Assembly (NCBI RefSeq): GCF_014132355.1
Contig: NZ_BLZO01000091.1
Location: 62,001 to 126,000, forward strand
Direction of reading: 5' to 3'
Source: Okeania sp. KiyG1
GTDB taxonomy: Bacteria > Cyanobacteriota > Cyanobacteriia > Cyanobacteriales > Microcoleaceae
Length of the DNA: 64,000 bases
The notes below the pieces were generated by a model. It was not told the DNA's origin. It saw only the letters and a list, made by a program, of their open reading frames with translations, and ran no database searches. A program made the position numbers and the translations under genes. This document shows, piece after piece, positions 1-8,498 of this stretch. Numbering within the stretch: position 1 is the first letter of the stretch; the number at the start of each line of letters is the position of its first letter.

Positions 1-909
1 GAGTTTTTCTGGAATCAGAAAGCGATCGCTTATATCCTTACTTCCTAACTCAAAATACCCTATTTTTCCCTTAAACTGCCATTCGGTCCGACATTTTTCC
101 AAATCTGATTTTAAACCCAAAGCACTCTGATACCTATCTTCCGCATTTTTAGCCATCAACTTTAGGACAATATCTACCAGGACTCTCGGTAGTTGAGAGT
201 CTTGCGTCGGAGGAGTTTTTGTAATATGACAATGCACCAATTCCATGGGGTCAGTAGTTTCAAATGGTAATCTTCCATTTAACATTTCAAACAACGTTAC
301 TCCTAAGGAATAAAAGTCGCTGCGATAGTCTATTGCTCGGTTCATCCTTCCGGTTTGTTCCGGAGAAATATAGGCTAAAGTTCCTTCTAATACACTGTAG
401 TTTTGAATGGTTTGAGTTTCTCTTGGCAATAGGGTAGAAATACTAAAGTCAATGATTTTTACTTGTTTAGTTTGAGGATTAATTAGTATATTTGCTGGTT
501 TAATATCTTTATGAATAATTCGGTTTCGGTGTAATTGATAGACAATTTCCGCTATTTGAATGGCAATATCTAGAAATTGGGATATGTCTTTTGTACTAGG
601 AGAGGAACCTTGATAATATTCACCTAAAGAAATGCCACCAAAATCTGGCATAATTAAGGCATAGCCATTCTGATAATGTTGGAGAGCTAATGGTTTGACT
701 ATACCTTCAAGACACAAATTTCTAGCAACAGTGTATTGGTTGCGAAATTGAACTAATTCATGAAAGGAAGGAAATTGATTGCGCATCAGTTTAATCGCTA
801 CTGGTTGACCATCTACTTTAGACATTCCGCGATAAACAACAGTGCGATCGCTCTCATGTATTAAGTCGCCGATTTCGTAATCGGTTAAGGATGTTATAGT
901 TAAGTTCAT
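1..909 (-). CDS. Ser/Thr protein kinase, N-terminal part (runs off window)
   Basis: The first 303 codons of a minus-strand gene are visible, starting at an ATG at 909; the 3' end lies outside the window. The protein shows a Hanks-type kinase domain: VAIK lysine at about residue 40, catalytic loop HKDIKPAN with Asp135, and DFS (Asp154) in place of the usual DFG. The DFS variant and degenerate glycine loop are, in my recollection, typical of very large cyanobacterial kinases that continue into an AAA-type ATPase, GAF and histidine kinase domains, so the unseen part may be such a multidomain signalling protein. That extension is inference. The start codon lies next to an inverted-repeat element whose end is also found upstream of the kinase at 62699. 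Confidence 0.85.
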   Translation of the reverse strand, partial: MNLTITSLTDYEIGDLIHESDRTVVYRGMSKVDGQPVAIKLMRNQFPSFHELVQFRNQYTVARNLCLEGIVKPLALQHYQNGYALIMPDFGGISLGEYYQGSSPSTKDISQFLDIAIQIAEIVYQLHRNRIIHKDIKPANILINPQTKQVKIIDFSISTLLPRETQTIQNYSVLEGTLAYISPEQTGRMNRAIDYRSDFYSLGVTLFEMLNGRLPFETTDPMELVHCHITKTPPTQDSQLPRVLVDIVLKLMAKNAEDRYQSALGLKSDLEKCRTEWQFKGKIGYFELGSKDISDRFLIPEKL

Positions 910-916
910 GGCCAGT

Positions 917-1481
917 TATATTATGTCCGGTTGATTACTTATAAATAAAATGAGGGAGGAGTCAACCCACCCCTAACCCCTCCTAGGACCTATCCCTTAT
1001 AAGGAACTCCTGAAAACCTTGTGGGAGGGTGGGGAGAGGGGGAGAGAGGGAAGAGAGGGAAAAGGGAAGTAAGAATCTTGTCTGAATTTATTAAAAAATG
1101 TAGTTTTCAATACACTTTTCTCAGGAAAAAGCCTCTCAAATGCTTATCCATAACTTGTCTACGCATGTCAAATTTTATGTTAAGAAAGATGTTTATAAAG
1201 CATAGTCCTAGGAGGCAGGGCTAATTCATTGTCGTCGCCCGAATATTTACAACCCTATATTTTTTTGATATCCTGTGCTTCTCACACTTCCCACCCTCCC
1301 CACCCCCTCCTCCTTTTTTCTAGCCGTGACAATAAATAGACCCTGCTCCTAGGAGGGGAAGTCAGGAGGACCGAATCAGGAGAGAAGAAAGAAGCAAGAA
1401 ATAACAGAAGGAAAAGGAGGAAGTTTTTTTGGTCGCGTAAGTGGAACGGAGTTCTATCGCTAATTATCCGGACATGATATT
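917..1481. repeat. Inverted-repeat element (ATATCATGTCCGG family), long copy; chlH upstream region
   Basis: The stretch between the kinase and chlH has no credible gene. It is bounded by TATATTATGTCCGG at 917 and CCGGACATGATATTA ending near 1482, an inverted pair also found at 48262-48420 and 62512-62652. The interior is low-complexity, with G/A-rich and C/T-rich tracts and several CCTAGGAG-like motifs. The remaining bases up to 1742 form the chlH leader, AT-rich with no recognised promoter motif. Confidence 0.55.
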
Positions 1482-1742
1482 AATCCAAAGACTTTTTCAG
1501 AATTTTCTTTTATTCCCATTCTATCTAAAGGTACAAAAATTATGATGCATATTTATAGCAAAATGTCAAGTTATTTTTAACATAAAATAATATATACTCG
1601 CCATTTTGTCAAAAATTGTAACGAAAATTTCAAATTTCTTATCGAATTGTATCAAATCAAGACTTTACCCTACCTTTTATTAACGTTTTCTGGTAAATAT
1701 ACTCATTAAGTATCAGCAATTATCCTCAAGGAGCAATACTTA

Positions 1743-4700
1743 ATGTTCACATCTGTTAAACCCACCGTTCGCCACATTGTCCCAGAAGACCTCAAAGGGC
1801 GATCGCTCTTAAAAGTCGTATATATCGTTTTAGAAGCACAATATCAGAGTTCTCTCTCAACAGCGGTGCGTTCTATTAACGAAAAAAATCCTAATTTGGC
1901 CATAGAAATAAGTGGCTATTTAATAGAAGAATTACGAGACCCACAAAATTACGAGAACTTTAAAAAAGAAGTTTCTGAAGCTAACATCTTTATCGCTTCC
2001 CTAATTTTCATTGAAGACTTGGCCGAAAAAGTAGTGGAGGCTGTCACCCCCCACCGAGATAAGCTGGACGCTGCTGTTGTTTTCCCTTCCATGCCACAAG
2101 TAATGCGCCTGAATAAAATGGGCAGTTTCTCAATGGCACAACTAGGCCAGAGTAAAAGCGCGATCGCTCAGTTTATGCGGAAGCGGAAGGAAAAATCTGG
2201 TTCTTCTTTCCAAGACGGAATGTTGAAGTTGCTGCAAACTCTGCCGAAGGTGTTGAAATATATGCCTATTGATAAGGCGCAGGATGCTAGGAACTTTATG
2301 CTTAGTTTCCAATATTGGTTAGGGGGTTCGTCGGAAAATCTGGAAAATTTCCTGCTGATGTTGGCAGATAAATATGTTTTCAAAGATAAGAAAAACAGCT
2401 CTCTCCAATATGTCGATCCAGTTGTTTATCCAGACATGGGTATCTGGCATCCCCTCGCACCAAAAATGTTTGAGGATGTTAAAGAATATCTCACCTGGTA
2501 CAACAGTCGCAAAGATATTTCTGAAGATTTGAAAGACCCCCTCGCTCCCTGTGTTGGGTTGGTATTGCAGCGTACCCACTTAGTTACGGGAGACGATGCT
2601 CACTATGTTGCCATGTTGCAAGAATTGGAAGCAATGGGAGCTAGAGTTATTCCTGTATTTGCTGGAGGGTTAGATTTTTCCAAACCAGTCGATGCTTATT
2701 TCTGGGAAGTTGCAGCTAAAGGAGTTGAACCCACACCATTAGTAGATACGGTAATTTCTCTAACGGGTTTTGCACTGGTTGGTGGACCTGCTAGACAAGA
2801 CCATCCGAAAGCTATTGAATCGTTGAAACGGTTGAACAGACCATATATGGTAGCTTTGCCTCTGGTTTTCCAAACTACCGAAGAATGGGAAGAAAGCGAA
2901 CTTGGTCTGCATCCCATACAAGTAGCTTTGCAAATAGCTATTCCAGAATTGGATGGAGCGATCGAACCTATTATTATGTCTGGTCGTGATGGGGCAACCG
3001 GAAAAGCAATAGCTCTCCAAGACCGCATCGAAGCTGTTGCTCAACGCGCTATGAAATGGGCAAGTCTCAGACGTAAACCTAAACTCGACAAAAAAGTTGC
3101 TATTACCATTTTCAGTTTCCCACCAGATAAAGGAAATGTTGGTACTGCTGCATATTTAGATGTATTTGGTTCTATCTATGAAGTAGTAAAAGCACTCAAA
3201 GGTAACGGTTACGATATCCAAGACTTGCCAGACTCCGCAGAAGAATTGATGAAGCAAGTTATTCACGATGCTACTGCTCAATATCAAAGTCCGGAATTGA
3301 ATATTGCTCACCGGATGTCGGTCGAACAATACGAACGTTTGACTCCATACTCGGAAAGGTTGCATGAAAATTGGGGACCACCTCCAGGAAATTTGAATAG
3401 CGACGGCGAAAATTTATTAATCTACGGTAAAAGTTTCGGAAACCTTTTTATCGGAGTACAACCAACATTCGGTTATGAAGGGGACCCCATGCGGTTGTTG
3501 TTCTCCCGTTCCGCAAGTCCCCATCATGGTTTTGCTGCTTACTATACCTATTTAGAACAAATTTGGAAAGCTGATGCGGTGCTGCATTTCGGTACTCATG
3601 GTTCTCTAGAATTTATGCCTGGTAAACAAATTGGAATGTCTGGAGATTGTTATCCAGATAATCTCATTGGTAGTACTCCCAACATCTATTATTATGCAGC
3701 GAATAATCCTAGTGAGGCGACTATTGCTAAACGTCGGAGTTATGCTGAGACTATTTCTTACTTGACTCCCCCTGCGGAAAATGCTGGTTTATATAAAGGT
3801 TTGCAGGAATTGAACGAATTAATCGGTTCTTATCAAACTTTGAAGGATAGCGGACGGGGTATTCCTATTGTCAACACCATCATGGATAAGTGTCGGATGG
3901 TTAACTTAGACCAAGATATTATCCTGCCAGAAAAAGATGCTCAAGAGTTGACCGCTGAAGAACGAGATAACATTGTGGGTGATGTTTACCGCAGACTGAT
4001 GGAAATTGAGTCCCGGTTGTTGCCTTGTGGTTTACACATTATTGGTAAACCTCCTAGTTCTGAAGAGGCGATCGCTACTTTGGTAAATATTGCTAGTCTA
4101 GACAGAGAAGAGGAAGGGATAACTGGTTTACCTCGAATTATTGCTAATAGTCTCAACCGCGATATTGAGGAACTTTATCAAAATAATAATAAAGGTATTC
4201 TTGCCGATGTTGAGTTACTGCAAAAAATTGTTGAAGCGACTCGCAGTGCTGTAGCTGCATTAGTTCACCAACAAACTGACGCTGATGGTCGAGTTTCTAT
4301 GGTGAGCAAACTCAATTTCTTCAATATGAGGAAAAAAGCACCTTGGATAGAAGCTTTGGATGAAGCTGGTTTTCCTGATGTTGATACGGAAGTTATTAAA
4401 CCTCTGTTTGAATATTTGGAATTTTGCCTAGAACAGGTTTGTGCTGATAATGAATTAGGTTCTCTGTTACGAGCGTTGGAAGGGGAATATATTTTACCCG
4501 GACCTGGTGGCGACCCTATTCGGAACCCCGATGTTTTGCCTACTGGTAAAAATATGCACGCTCTAGACCCCCAGTCTATTCCTACTGCTGCTGCGGTGAA
4601 GTCGGCAAAAATTGTAGTTGACCGTTTATTGGCACGACAAATGCAGGAAAATGGTGGGCAATATCCAGAAACTATTGCTGTTGTGTTGTGGGGAACTGAC

Positions 4701-5732
4701 AATATCAAGACTTACGGTGAATCTCTCGCTCAAGTAATGTGGATGGTAGGTGTAAAACCTGTACCTGATGCTTTGGGTCGGGTGAATAAATTGGAATTAA
4801 TTCCATTGGAGGAATTAGGTCGTCCTCGTGTTGACGTAGTGATTAACTGTTCCGGTGTATTCCGAGATTTATTTATCAATCAAATGAATCTTTTGGATAA
4901 AGCTGTGAAAATGGCGGCAGAAGCGGACGAACCTACAGAAATGAATTTTGTTCGGAAGCACGCTCTCAAGCAAGCAGAAGAATTAGGGGTAAATTTACGT
5001 CAAGCTGCAACGCGGGTATTTTCTAATGCTTCCGGTTCTTATGCTGCGAATGTTAATTTGGCAGTGGAGAATAGTACCTGGGAAGATGAGTCGGAATTAC
5101 AGGAAATGTATTTGAAGCGTAAGTCGTTTGCTTTTAATTCTGATAACCCAGGAATGATGGAAGATAACCGGAAAGTATTTGAGTCAGCATTGAAAACTGC
5201 CGATGCTACATTCCAGAATTTAGATTCCTCGGAAATTAGTTTGACCGATGTGAGTCACTATTTTGATTCTGACCCGACAAAAATTGTAGCCACTCTCCGG
5301 GATGATGGTAAAAAACCATCTTCTTATATTGCGGATACAACAACTGCCAATGCTCAGGTGCGGTCTTTGTCTGAGACGGTACGTTTAGATGCTCGGACAA
5401 AAATGTTGAATCCAAAATGGTATGAGGGAATGTTGTCTCATGGTTATGAAGGGGTGCGGGAATTGTCAAAGCGTCTCGTGAATACTATGGGATGGAGTGC
5501 CACTGCTGGTGCCGTGGATAATTGGGTTTATGAGGATGTGAACGAGACCTTTATTAAAGATGAGCAGATGCAGCAGCGGTTGTTGAATTTGAATCCCCAT
5601 TCGTTCCGGAAGATGGTGACTACATTGTTAGAAGTGAACGGTCGCGGTTATTGGGAGACCAGTGAGAGTAATTTGGATAAGTTGAGAGAGTTGTATCAGC
5701 AAGTGGAGGATAGAATTGAGGGGATAGAGTAA
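1743..5732 (+). CDS. chlH: Magnesium chelatase subunit H
   Basis: ChlH is the large porphyrin-binding subunit of Mg-chelatase. With ChlI and ChlD it inserts Mg2+ into protoporphyrin IX, the first committed step of chlorophyll synthesis, and is the subunit stimulated by GUN4. At 1329 residues it has the full length of cyanobacterial ChlH. The N terminus ([20 protein letters not shown]) and the CobN/Mg-chelatase core (for example [19 protein letters not shown] near residues 618-636) match the family as I know it. The start is supported by CAAGGAG at 1727-1733, nine bases before the ATG. No chlI, chlD or gun4 gene is nearby; the gene is monocistronic and followed by a hairpin at 5812. No frame defect is seen. 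Confidence 0.97.
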   Translation: MFTSVKPTVRHIVPEDLKGRSLLKVVYIVLEAQYQSSLSTAVRSINEKNPNLAIEISGYLIEELRDPQNYENFKKEVSEANIFIASLIFIEDLAEKVVEAVTPHRDKLDAAVVFPSMPQVMRLNKMGSFSMAQLGQSKSAIAQFMRKRKEKSGSSFQDGMLKLLQTLPKVLKYMPIDKAQDARNFMLSFQYWLGGSSENLENFLLMLADKYVFKDKKNSSLQYVDPVVYPDMGIWHPLAPKMFEDVKEYLTWYNSRKDISEDLKDPLAPCVGLVLQRTHLVTGDDAHYVAMLQELEAMGARVIPVFAGGLDFSKPVDAYFWEVAAKGVEPTPLVDTVISLTGFALVGGPARQDHPKAIESLKRLNRPYMVALPLVFQTTEEWEESELGLHPIQVALQIAIPELDGAIEPIIMSGRDGATGKAIALQDRIEAVAQRAMKWASLRRKPKLDKKVAITIFSFPPDKGNVGTAAYLDVFGSIYEVVKALKGNGYDIQDLPDSAEELMKQVIHDATAQYQSPELNIAHRMSVEQYERLTPYSERLHENWGPPPGNLNSDGENLLIYGKSFGNLFIGVQPTFGYEGDPMRLLFSRSASPHHGFAAYYTYLEQIWKADAVLHFGTHGSLEFMPGKQIGMSGDCYPDNLIGSTPNIYYYAANNPSEATIAKRRSYAETISYLTPPAENAGLYKGLQELNELIGSYQTLKDSGRGIPIVNTIMDKCRMVNLDQDIILPEKDAQELTAEERDNIVGDVYRRLMEIESRLLPCGLHIIGKPPSSEEAIATLVNIASLDREEEGITGLPRIIANSLNRDIEELYQNNNKGILADVELLQKIVEATRSAVAALVHQQTDADGRVSMVSKLNFFNMRKKAPWIEALDEAGFPDVDTEVIKPLFEYLEFCLEQVCADNELGSLLRALEGEYILPGPGGDPIRNPDVLPTGKNMHALDPQSIPTAAAVKSAKIVVDRLLARQMQENGGQYPETIAVVLWGTDNIKTYGESLAQVMWMVGVKPVPDALGRVNKLELIPLEELGRPRVDVVINCSGVFRDLFINQMNLLDKAVKMAAEADEPTEMNFVRKHALKQAEELGVNLRQAATRVFSNASGSYAANVNLAVENSTWEDESELQEMYLKRKSFAFNSDNPGMMEDNRKVFESALKTADATFQNLDSSEISLTDVSHYFDSDPTKIVATLRDDGKKPSSYIADTTTANAQVRSLSETVRLDARTKMLNPKWYEGMLSHGYEGVRELSKRLVNTMGWSATAGAVDNWVYEDVNETFIKDEQMQQRLLNLNPHSFRKMVTTLLEVNGRGYWETSESNLDKLRELYQQVEDRIEGIE

Positions 5733-5811
5733 TTAATGGATAATTGATAATGGATAATTGATAATGAAAGTTATCTCTAATTATTAATTATCTATTGGTA
5801 AGAGAGTTTTT

Positions 5812-5846
5812 AGGGTGGGTGAATATTTATTTGCCCGCCCTATTTT
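5812..5846. terminator. Probable bidirectional terminator between chlH and the DUF2442 gene
   Basis: AGGGTGGG at 5812-5819 pairs with CCCGCCCT at 5834-5841 (one G-T pair), with a 14-base AT-rich loop. T-rich tracts lie on both sides, so the hairpin could terminate chlH on plus and the convergent gene on minus. Confidence 0.6.
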
Positions 5847-6781
5847 AGATTATTAGTTTCAGTAGAAGTTTTTGCTAATGCTAACTTTTCTAAAAAATCT
5901 TCACCTAATTTAGTTAGTTCACAATATTTAGTCAAGTCAATATCATCTTGTCCATCTTTACTGTCTCTTTGTAAATCAGATACATACTTATATGGTCGCT
6001 TAATTTTGATTAATCCTGAATCTCTTAAACTTCTCAATTCTGATGCTACCTGCTTAGGAACTTTAAATTTAAAGTCAGTATTCTTTTCAGTATGTTCTTT
6101 AAGCTTCTGTAGTTTTTCTGTCATTTTTTCTTCAAGAAGTCGTGGGTACATAAACATAAAATTTTGCAGTTTTTTGATATCATCAATTTGCTTTTGTTGA
6201 AAATTGTCTATTTCTTCTTGGTTTTTATTCACTTTATTTTTTAGGTCTTTGAATTCTGCCTTAAATCCTTTAGGTGATAAGTCCAAAGTTTTAAATATTT
6301 TTGATGCTTCTGGTTGAAGCAATAAGATAATAATCAGTAAAATAAGATCAGGGAAATTAGTATCAGGAATTTTTATGATATTATCTGCAATTTTTTCTTG
6401 ATATTTCAAATCTGAAATAATATTTATTACTATTTGAATAACAGGAAAAATTATTAGCTTAAGAGATAAATAAATAAGTATAAATTTAGAGCTAATATCT
6501 AATTGTTTAAATTTTTTGTTTGTTGATTTTTGATGAGCAGGGCTAGCTTTTAATAATCCCTTAGTCCTAATATATACATATATTTCCTCCCAATAAATAC
6601 CATAACGATCACCAGATATTTTCCATGCTTGTCGTTGTTTTGAAGTTGCTTTTAATAGACGAGGATACCAAACTAAAGGAACAGTGATGGTACGTCCATT
6701 CATCAGTTCAACACTGAAAGTATCCTTTTGTATTTTTACATTTTTAACTCGCTCATCAGCTTGATGTGTTGAAATACTCAT
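5840..6781 (-). CDS. DUF2442-domain protein fused to membrane and coiled-coil segments
   Basis: Residues 1-75 from the start I prefer (MSISTHQ, ATG at 6781, preceded by GGAG) look like DUF2442: DERVKNVKI, NGRTITVPLVWYPRLL and WKISGDRYGIYWEEI. Stand-alone DUF2442 proteins are about 80-90 residues and are usually paired with DUF4160, a toxin-antitoxin-like arrangement. Here the domain continues for over 200 more residues: two hydrophobic segments (about residues 95-122 and 141-160), a Lys/Glu-rich coiled-coil, and a C-terminal stretch (VASELRSLRDSGLIKI) that reads like a winged helix. The upstream DUF4160 gene is broken, so this half survives alone. An alternative ATG 39 bases upstream is possible. 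The function of the fused part is unknown. Confidence 0.75.
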   Translation of the reverse strand: MSISTHQADERVKNVKIQKDTFSVELMNGRTITVPLVWYPRLLKATSKQRQAWKISGDRYGIYWEEIYVYIRTKGLLKASPAHQKSTNKKFKQLDISSKFILIYLSLKLIIFPVIQIVINIISDLKYQEKIADNIIKIPDTNFPDLILLIIILLLQPEASKIFKTLDLSPKGFKAEFKDLKNKVNKNQEEIDNFQQKQIDDIKKLQNFMFMYPRLLEEKMTEKLQKLKEHTEKNTDFKFKVPKQVASELRSLRDSGLIKIKRPYKYVSDLQRDSKDGQDDIDLTKYCELTKLGEDFLEKLALAKTSTETNNLK

Positions 6782-7000
6782 TCCATTTCTCCAAAAAATT
6801 TTGTTGATTAAATTCCACAATTGATTGAATTTTTCTTCACTCTCTCAGAACTAAACCCAATATTTGATCGCTAGAGATACAGAAGATAACCAAAATTTGG
6901 CAGAAAAATTATCTCTATCAACATGAATATGTGGTGATTCATTTGGTTCGTGACTATAGAAGTAAAAGCGATATGCTTCAAACCTGAGAACAGTTGGCAT
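6756..7000 (-). pseudogene. DUF4160 gene remnant (partner of DUF2442)
   Basis: From ATG at 7000 the minus strand reads MPTVLRFEAYRFYFYSHEPN, then ESPHIHVDRDNFSAKFW, which is DUF4160, before hitting stops near residue 48. Other frames then supply NIGFSS and finally FLEKWNEYF, ending at a TGA at 6756 that overlaps the DUF2442 start. The gene therefore seems to have suffered at least two frameshifts and a stop. DUF4160-DUF2442 is a common adjacent pair; this is the upstream member in the expected order and overlap. Confidence 0.7.
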
Positions 7001-7050
7001 TTTTACCACTAAAATTTACTTTATTAATAGCATATATTGTCAAGCTTGGC

Positions 7051-7145
7051 AAAATGTAGAAATAATTATGCAAGAATAGATAGAAACTGCTCAAAAATTA
7101 GGACGAGAAATTCCTACACCAAAAATACGGTCAATATTGACATAG
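7051..7145 (+). pseudogene. HicB-family fragment, copy A
   Basis: The bases match the 3' half of the intact hicB-like gene at 12501 (VEIIMQEW, IETAQ, IPTPK, SIL), but the codon for Trp of QEW is TAG. It is followed by the same HIP1-rich tail (acaggcgatcgcc) seen after the other decayed copies. Confidence 0.75.
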
Positions 7146-7197
7146 ATAAAACAGGCGATCGCCCTCCTAAGAAAAAGAGCGATCGCTAATCTACCAA

Positions 7198-7503
7198 TTA
7201 TCCATCAATATCCTGAGAGAAAATCATCTCCAAATCTCGATAACCGCTAATTACTCGCACTATTTGCACCCCATCATCCATTTGACGATAGAAGATGATG
7301 TAATTTTCTACTGGAAAACTTCTGAGACCGGGTTCTAACTCATCACATTTTTGCCCCATTTCGGGAAAATCAGCTAACAGTTTACACTGCTGTTTAATTC
7401 TATTAATAAGTCTCCTAGCAGCATTAGAATTAAACCTAGCAATATAGCGGTTAATTTCCTTTAATTCCTGTTTTGCCAGAGGAGAAATAATAAATCGACT
7501 CAT
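7198..7503 (-). CDS. ParE/RelE-superfamily toxin
   Basis: A 101-residue protein with the ParE-like pattern: an N-terminal strand (SRFIISPLAKQELKEI), paired helices ending LADFPEMGQKCDELEPGLRS, and C-terminal strands (YIIFYRQMDDGVQIVRVISG). ParE toxins of this family usually poison DNA gyrase; RelE relatives cleave mRNA on ribosomes, and sequence reading alone does not decide between them. The gene overlaps the end of the antitoxin gene by one base, the normal parDE order. No defect is visible. Confidence 0.85.
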   Translation of the reverse strand: MSRFIISPLAKQELKEINRYIARFNSNAARRLINRIKQQCKLLADFPEMGQKCDELEPGLRSFPVENYIIFYRQMDDGVQIVRVISGYRDLEMIFSQDIDG

Positions 7504-7784
7504 TACTTAATTATCCCTTGTTTCATTTCAGTTTCAATGCACTTAATATCTGCCTCCAACTCTGCAAATACCTCTTCTCCATCAATTCCTTCACCGCGAT
7601 CTAACTTTTCTATTCCCATTCTTATTTTTTCTTTCAACTCAACAAAATGTTTGGAGCGAATACTCTCTTTGTCCGATAAAAGTCGCAATGCTTCTCCCAC
7701 TACTTCTGTAGCGGAGGAATACCTACCACTATTAACTTGTTCCTCAATAAATTTTTGCGCTTCTAGACTTAAAGATATGTTCAT
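7503..7784 (-). CDS. ParD-like antitoxin
   Basis: A 93-residue protein beginning MNISLSLEAQKFIEEQVNSG and continuing RYSSATEVVGEALRLL, a ribbon-helix-helix DNA-binding domain of ParD/CopG type. The acidic C-terminal half (GEEVFAELEADIKCIETEM) is where the toxin-binding segment is expected. It is the first gene of a two-gene unit with the ParE toxin and probably represses its own promoter, as known for the family. Confidence 0.85.
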   Translation of the reverse strand: MNISLSLEAQKFIEEQVNSGRYSSATEVVGEALRLLSDKESIRSKHFVELKEKIRMGIEKLDRGEGIDGEEVFAELEADIKCIETEMKQGIIK

Positions 7785-7861
7785 AAAAACGACCTAAATA
7801 ATTGTCAAATTATTAAAATTATAACCCTAGTAGGAGAATATAGCAAGTTGCATAATTTACA

Positions 7862-8008
7862 GAATTACCAGCTTGTCTATCTGAGAGGTTTCTCTATCAG
7901 TCAGCACTGCAATTCAGGTAGAAATTAATTATGCAAGAATGGATAGAAACTGCTCAAGAATTAGGACGAGAAATTCCTACACCAAAAATTCGGTCAATAT
8001 TGTCATAG
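7862..8008 (+). pseudogene. HicB-family fragment, copy B
   Basis: In frame with the intact copy it reads ELPACLSER, YQSALQ, then a TAG, then MQEWIETAQELGREIPTPK to TAG at 8008. The N-terminal half is missing. It sits between parDE and the DUF7689 gene and has the same HIP1-rich tail as copy A. Confidence 0.75.
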
Positions 8009-8054
8009 ATCAAACAGGCGATCGCCTTCCTCATAACAAGAGCGATCGCTCCTC

Positions 8055-8498
8055 TCAATAATCAATAGCTCGTTTCAGAATTTGCCCTACAACTCCATAG
8101 CGATCGCCAGTCAAAGCATCAAGTTCATGTTCGATATCCTCCAACCATCCCAGTTTACTTACCCACTTCCCATTAGCTAACTGTCTGGCAGCATGAGTTG
8201 GTATATTTTCCGAATCAACATAAAGCGCAATTTTTTCAAACCCTGCTTCTAGCTCATCGCCATCGCAAACTTCGTATCCCAGAGTTTGATAAGCTTGAAT
8301 ATATGCTTCTAAAGTTTCCTCTTGAGGTACACCATCCGGCCAATAAAAACGATCGCCAGGCGTTGCTTGCCACCAGCGGTCTGTCTCTCCTGCTGCATAA
8401 GCAAAACAATTATACTCTTGAGATTTAGAGCTTGTCACCCTGTAGTCAGTACCAGACAAATTAGGCCACTTAAACTCTAGTTCTGGTCTTCTGTACAT
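8055..8498 (-). CDS. DUF7689-type protein, possible papain-like effector
   Basis: This 147-residue protein has the conserved features I associate with DUF7689: EYNCFAYAAGETDRWW (Cys31), YWPDGVP, GYEVCDGDELEAG, and THAARQLANGKWVSKLG (His102) followed by DIEHELDAL. A Cys in an N-C-F-A-Y helix start and a His opening a THAA strand recall NlpC/P60 or papain-like folds, so a peptidase or amidase activity is possible; this is inference. Its ATG directly follows the TAA of the TIR-TIR-GUN4 gene with no spacer, implying translational coupling and a shared task. No defect seen. Confidence 0.7.
   Translation of the reverse strand: MYRRPELEFKWPNLSGTDYRVTSSKSQEYNCFAYAAGETDRWWQATPGDRFYWPDGVPQEETLEAYIQAYQTLGYEVCDGDELEAGFEKIALYVDSENIPTHAARQLANGKWVSKLGWLEDIEHELDALTGDRYGVVGQILKRAIDY

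Noticed and set aside
1021-1224. 67-codon ORF upstream of chlH
   Set aside because: Composed of G/A-rich low-complexity sequence inside a repeat element, with no ribosome site or recognisable protein.
4265-4708. 147-codon ORF opposite chlH
   Set aside because: It lies wholly antisense to a conserved gene and mirrors its codon pattern.
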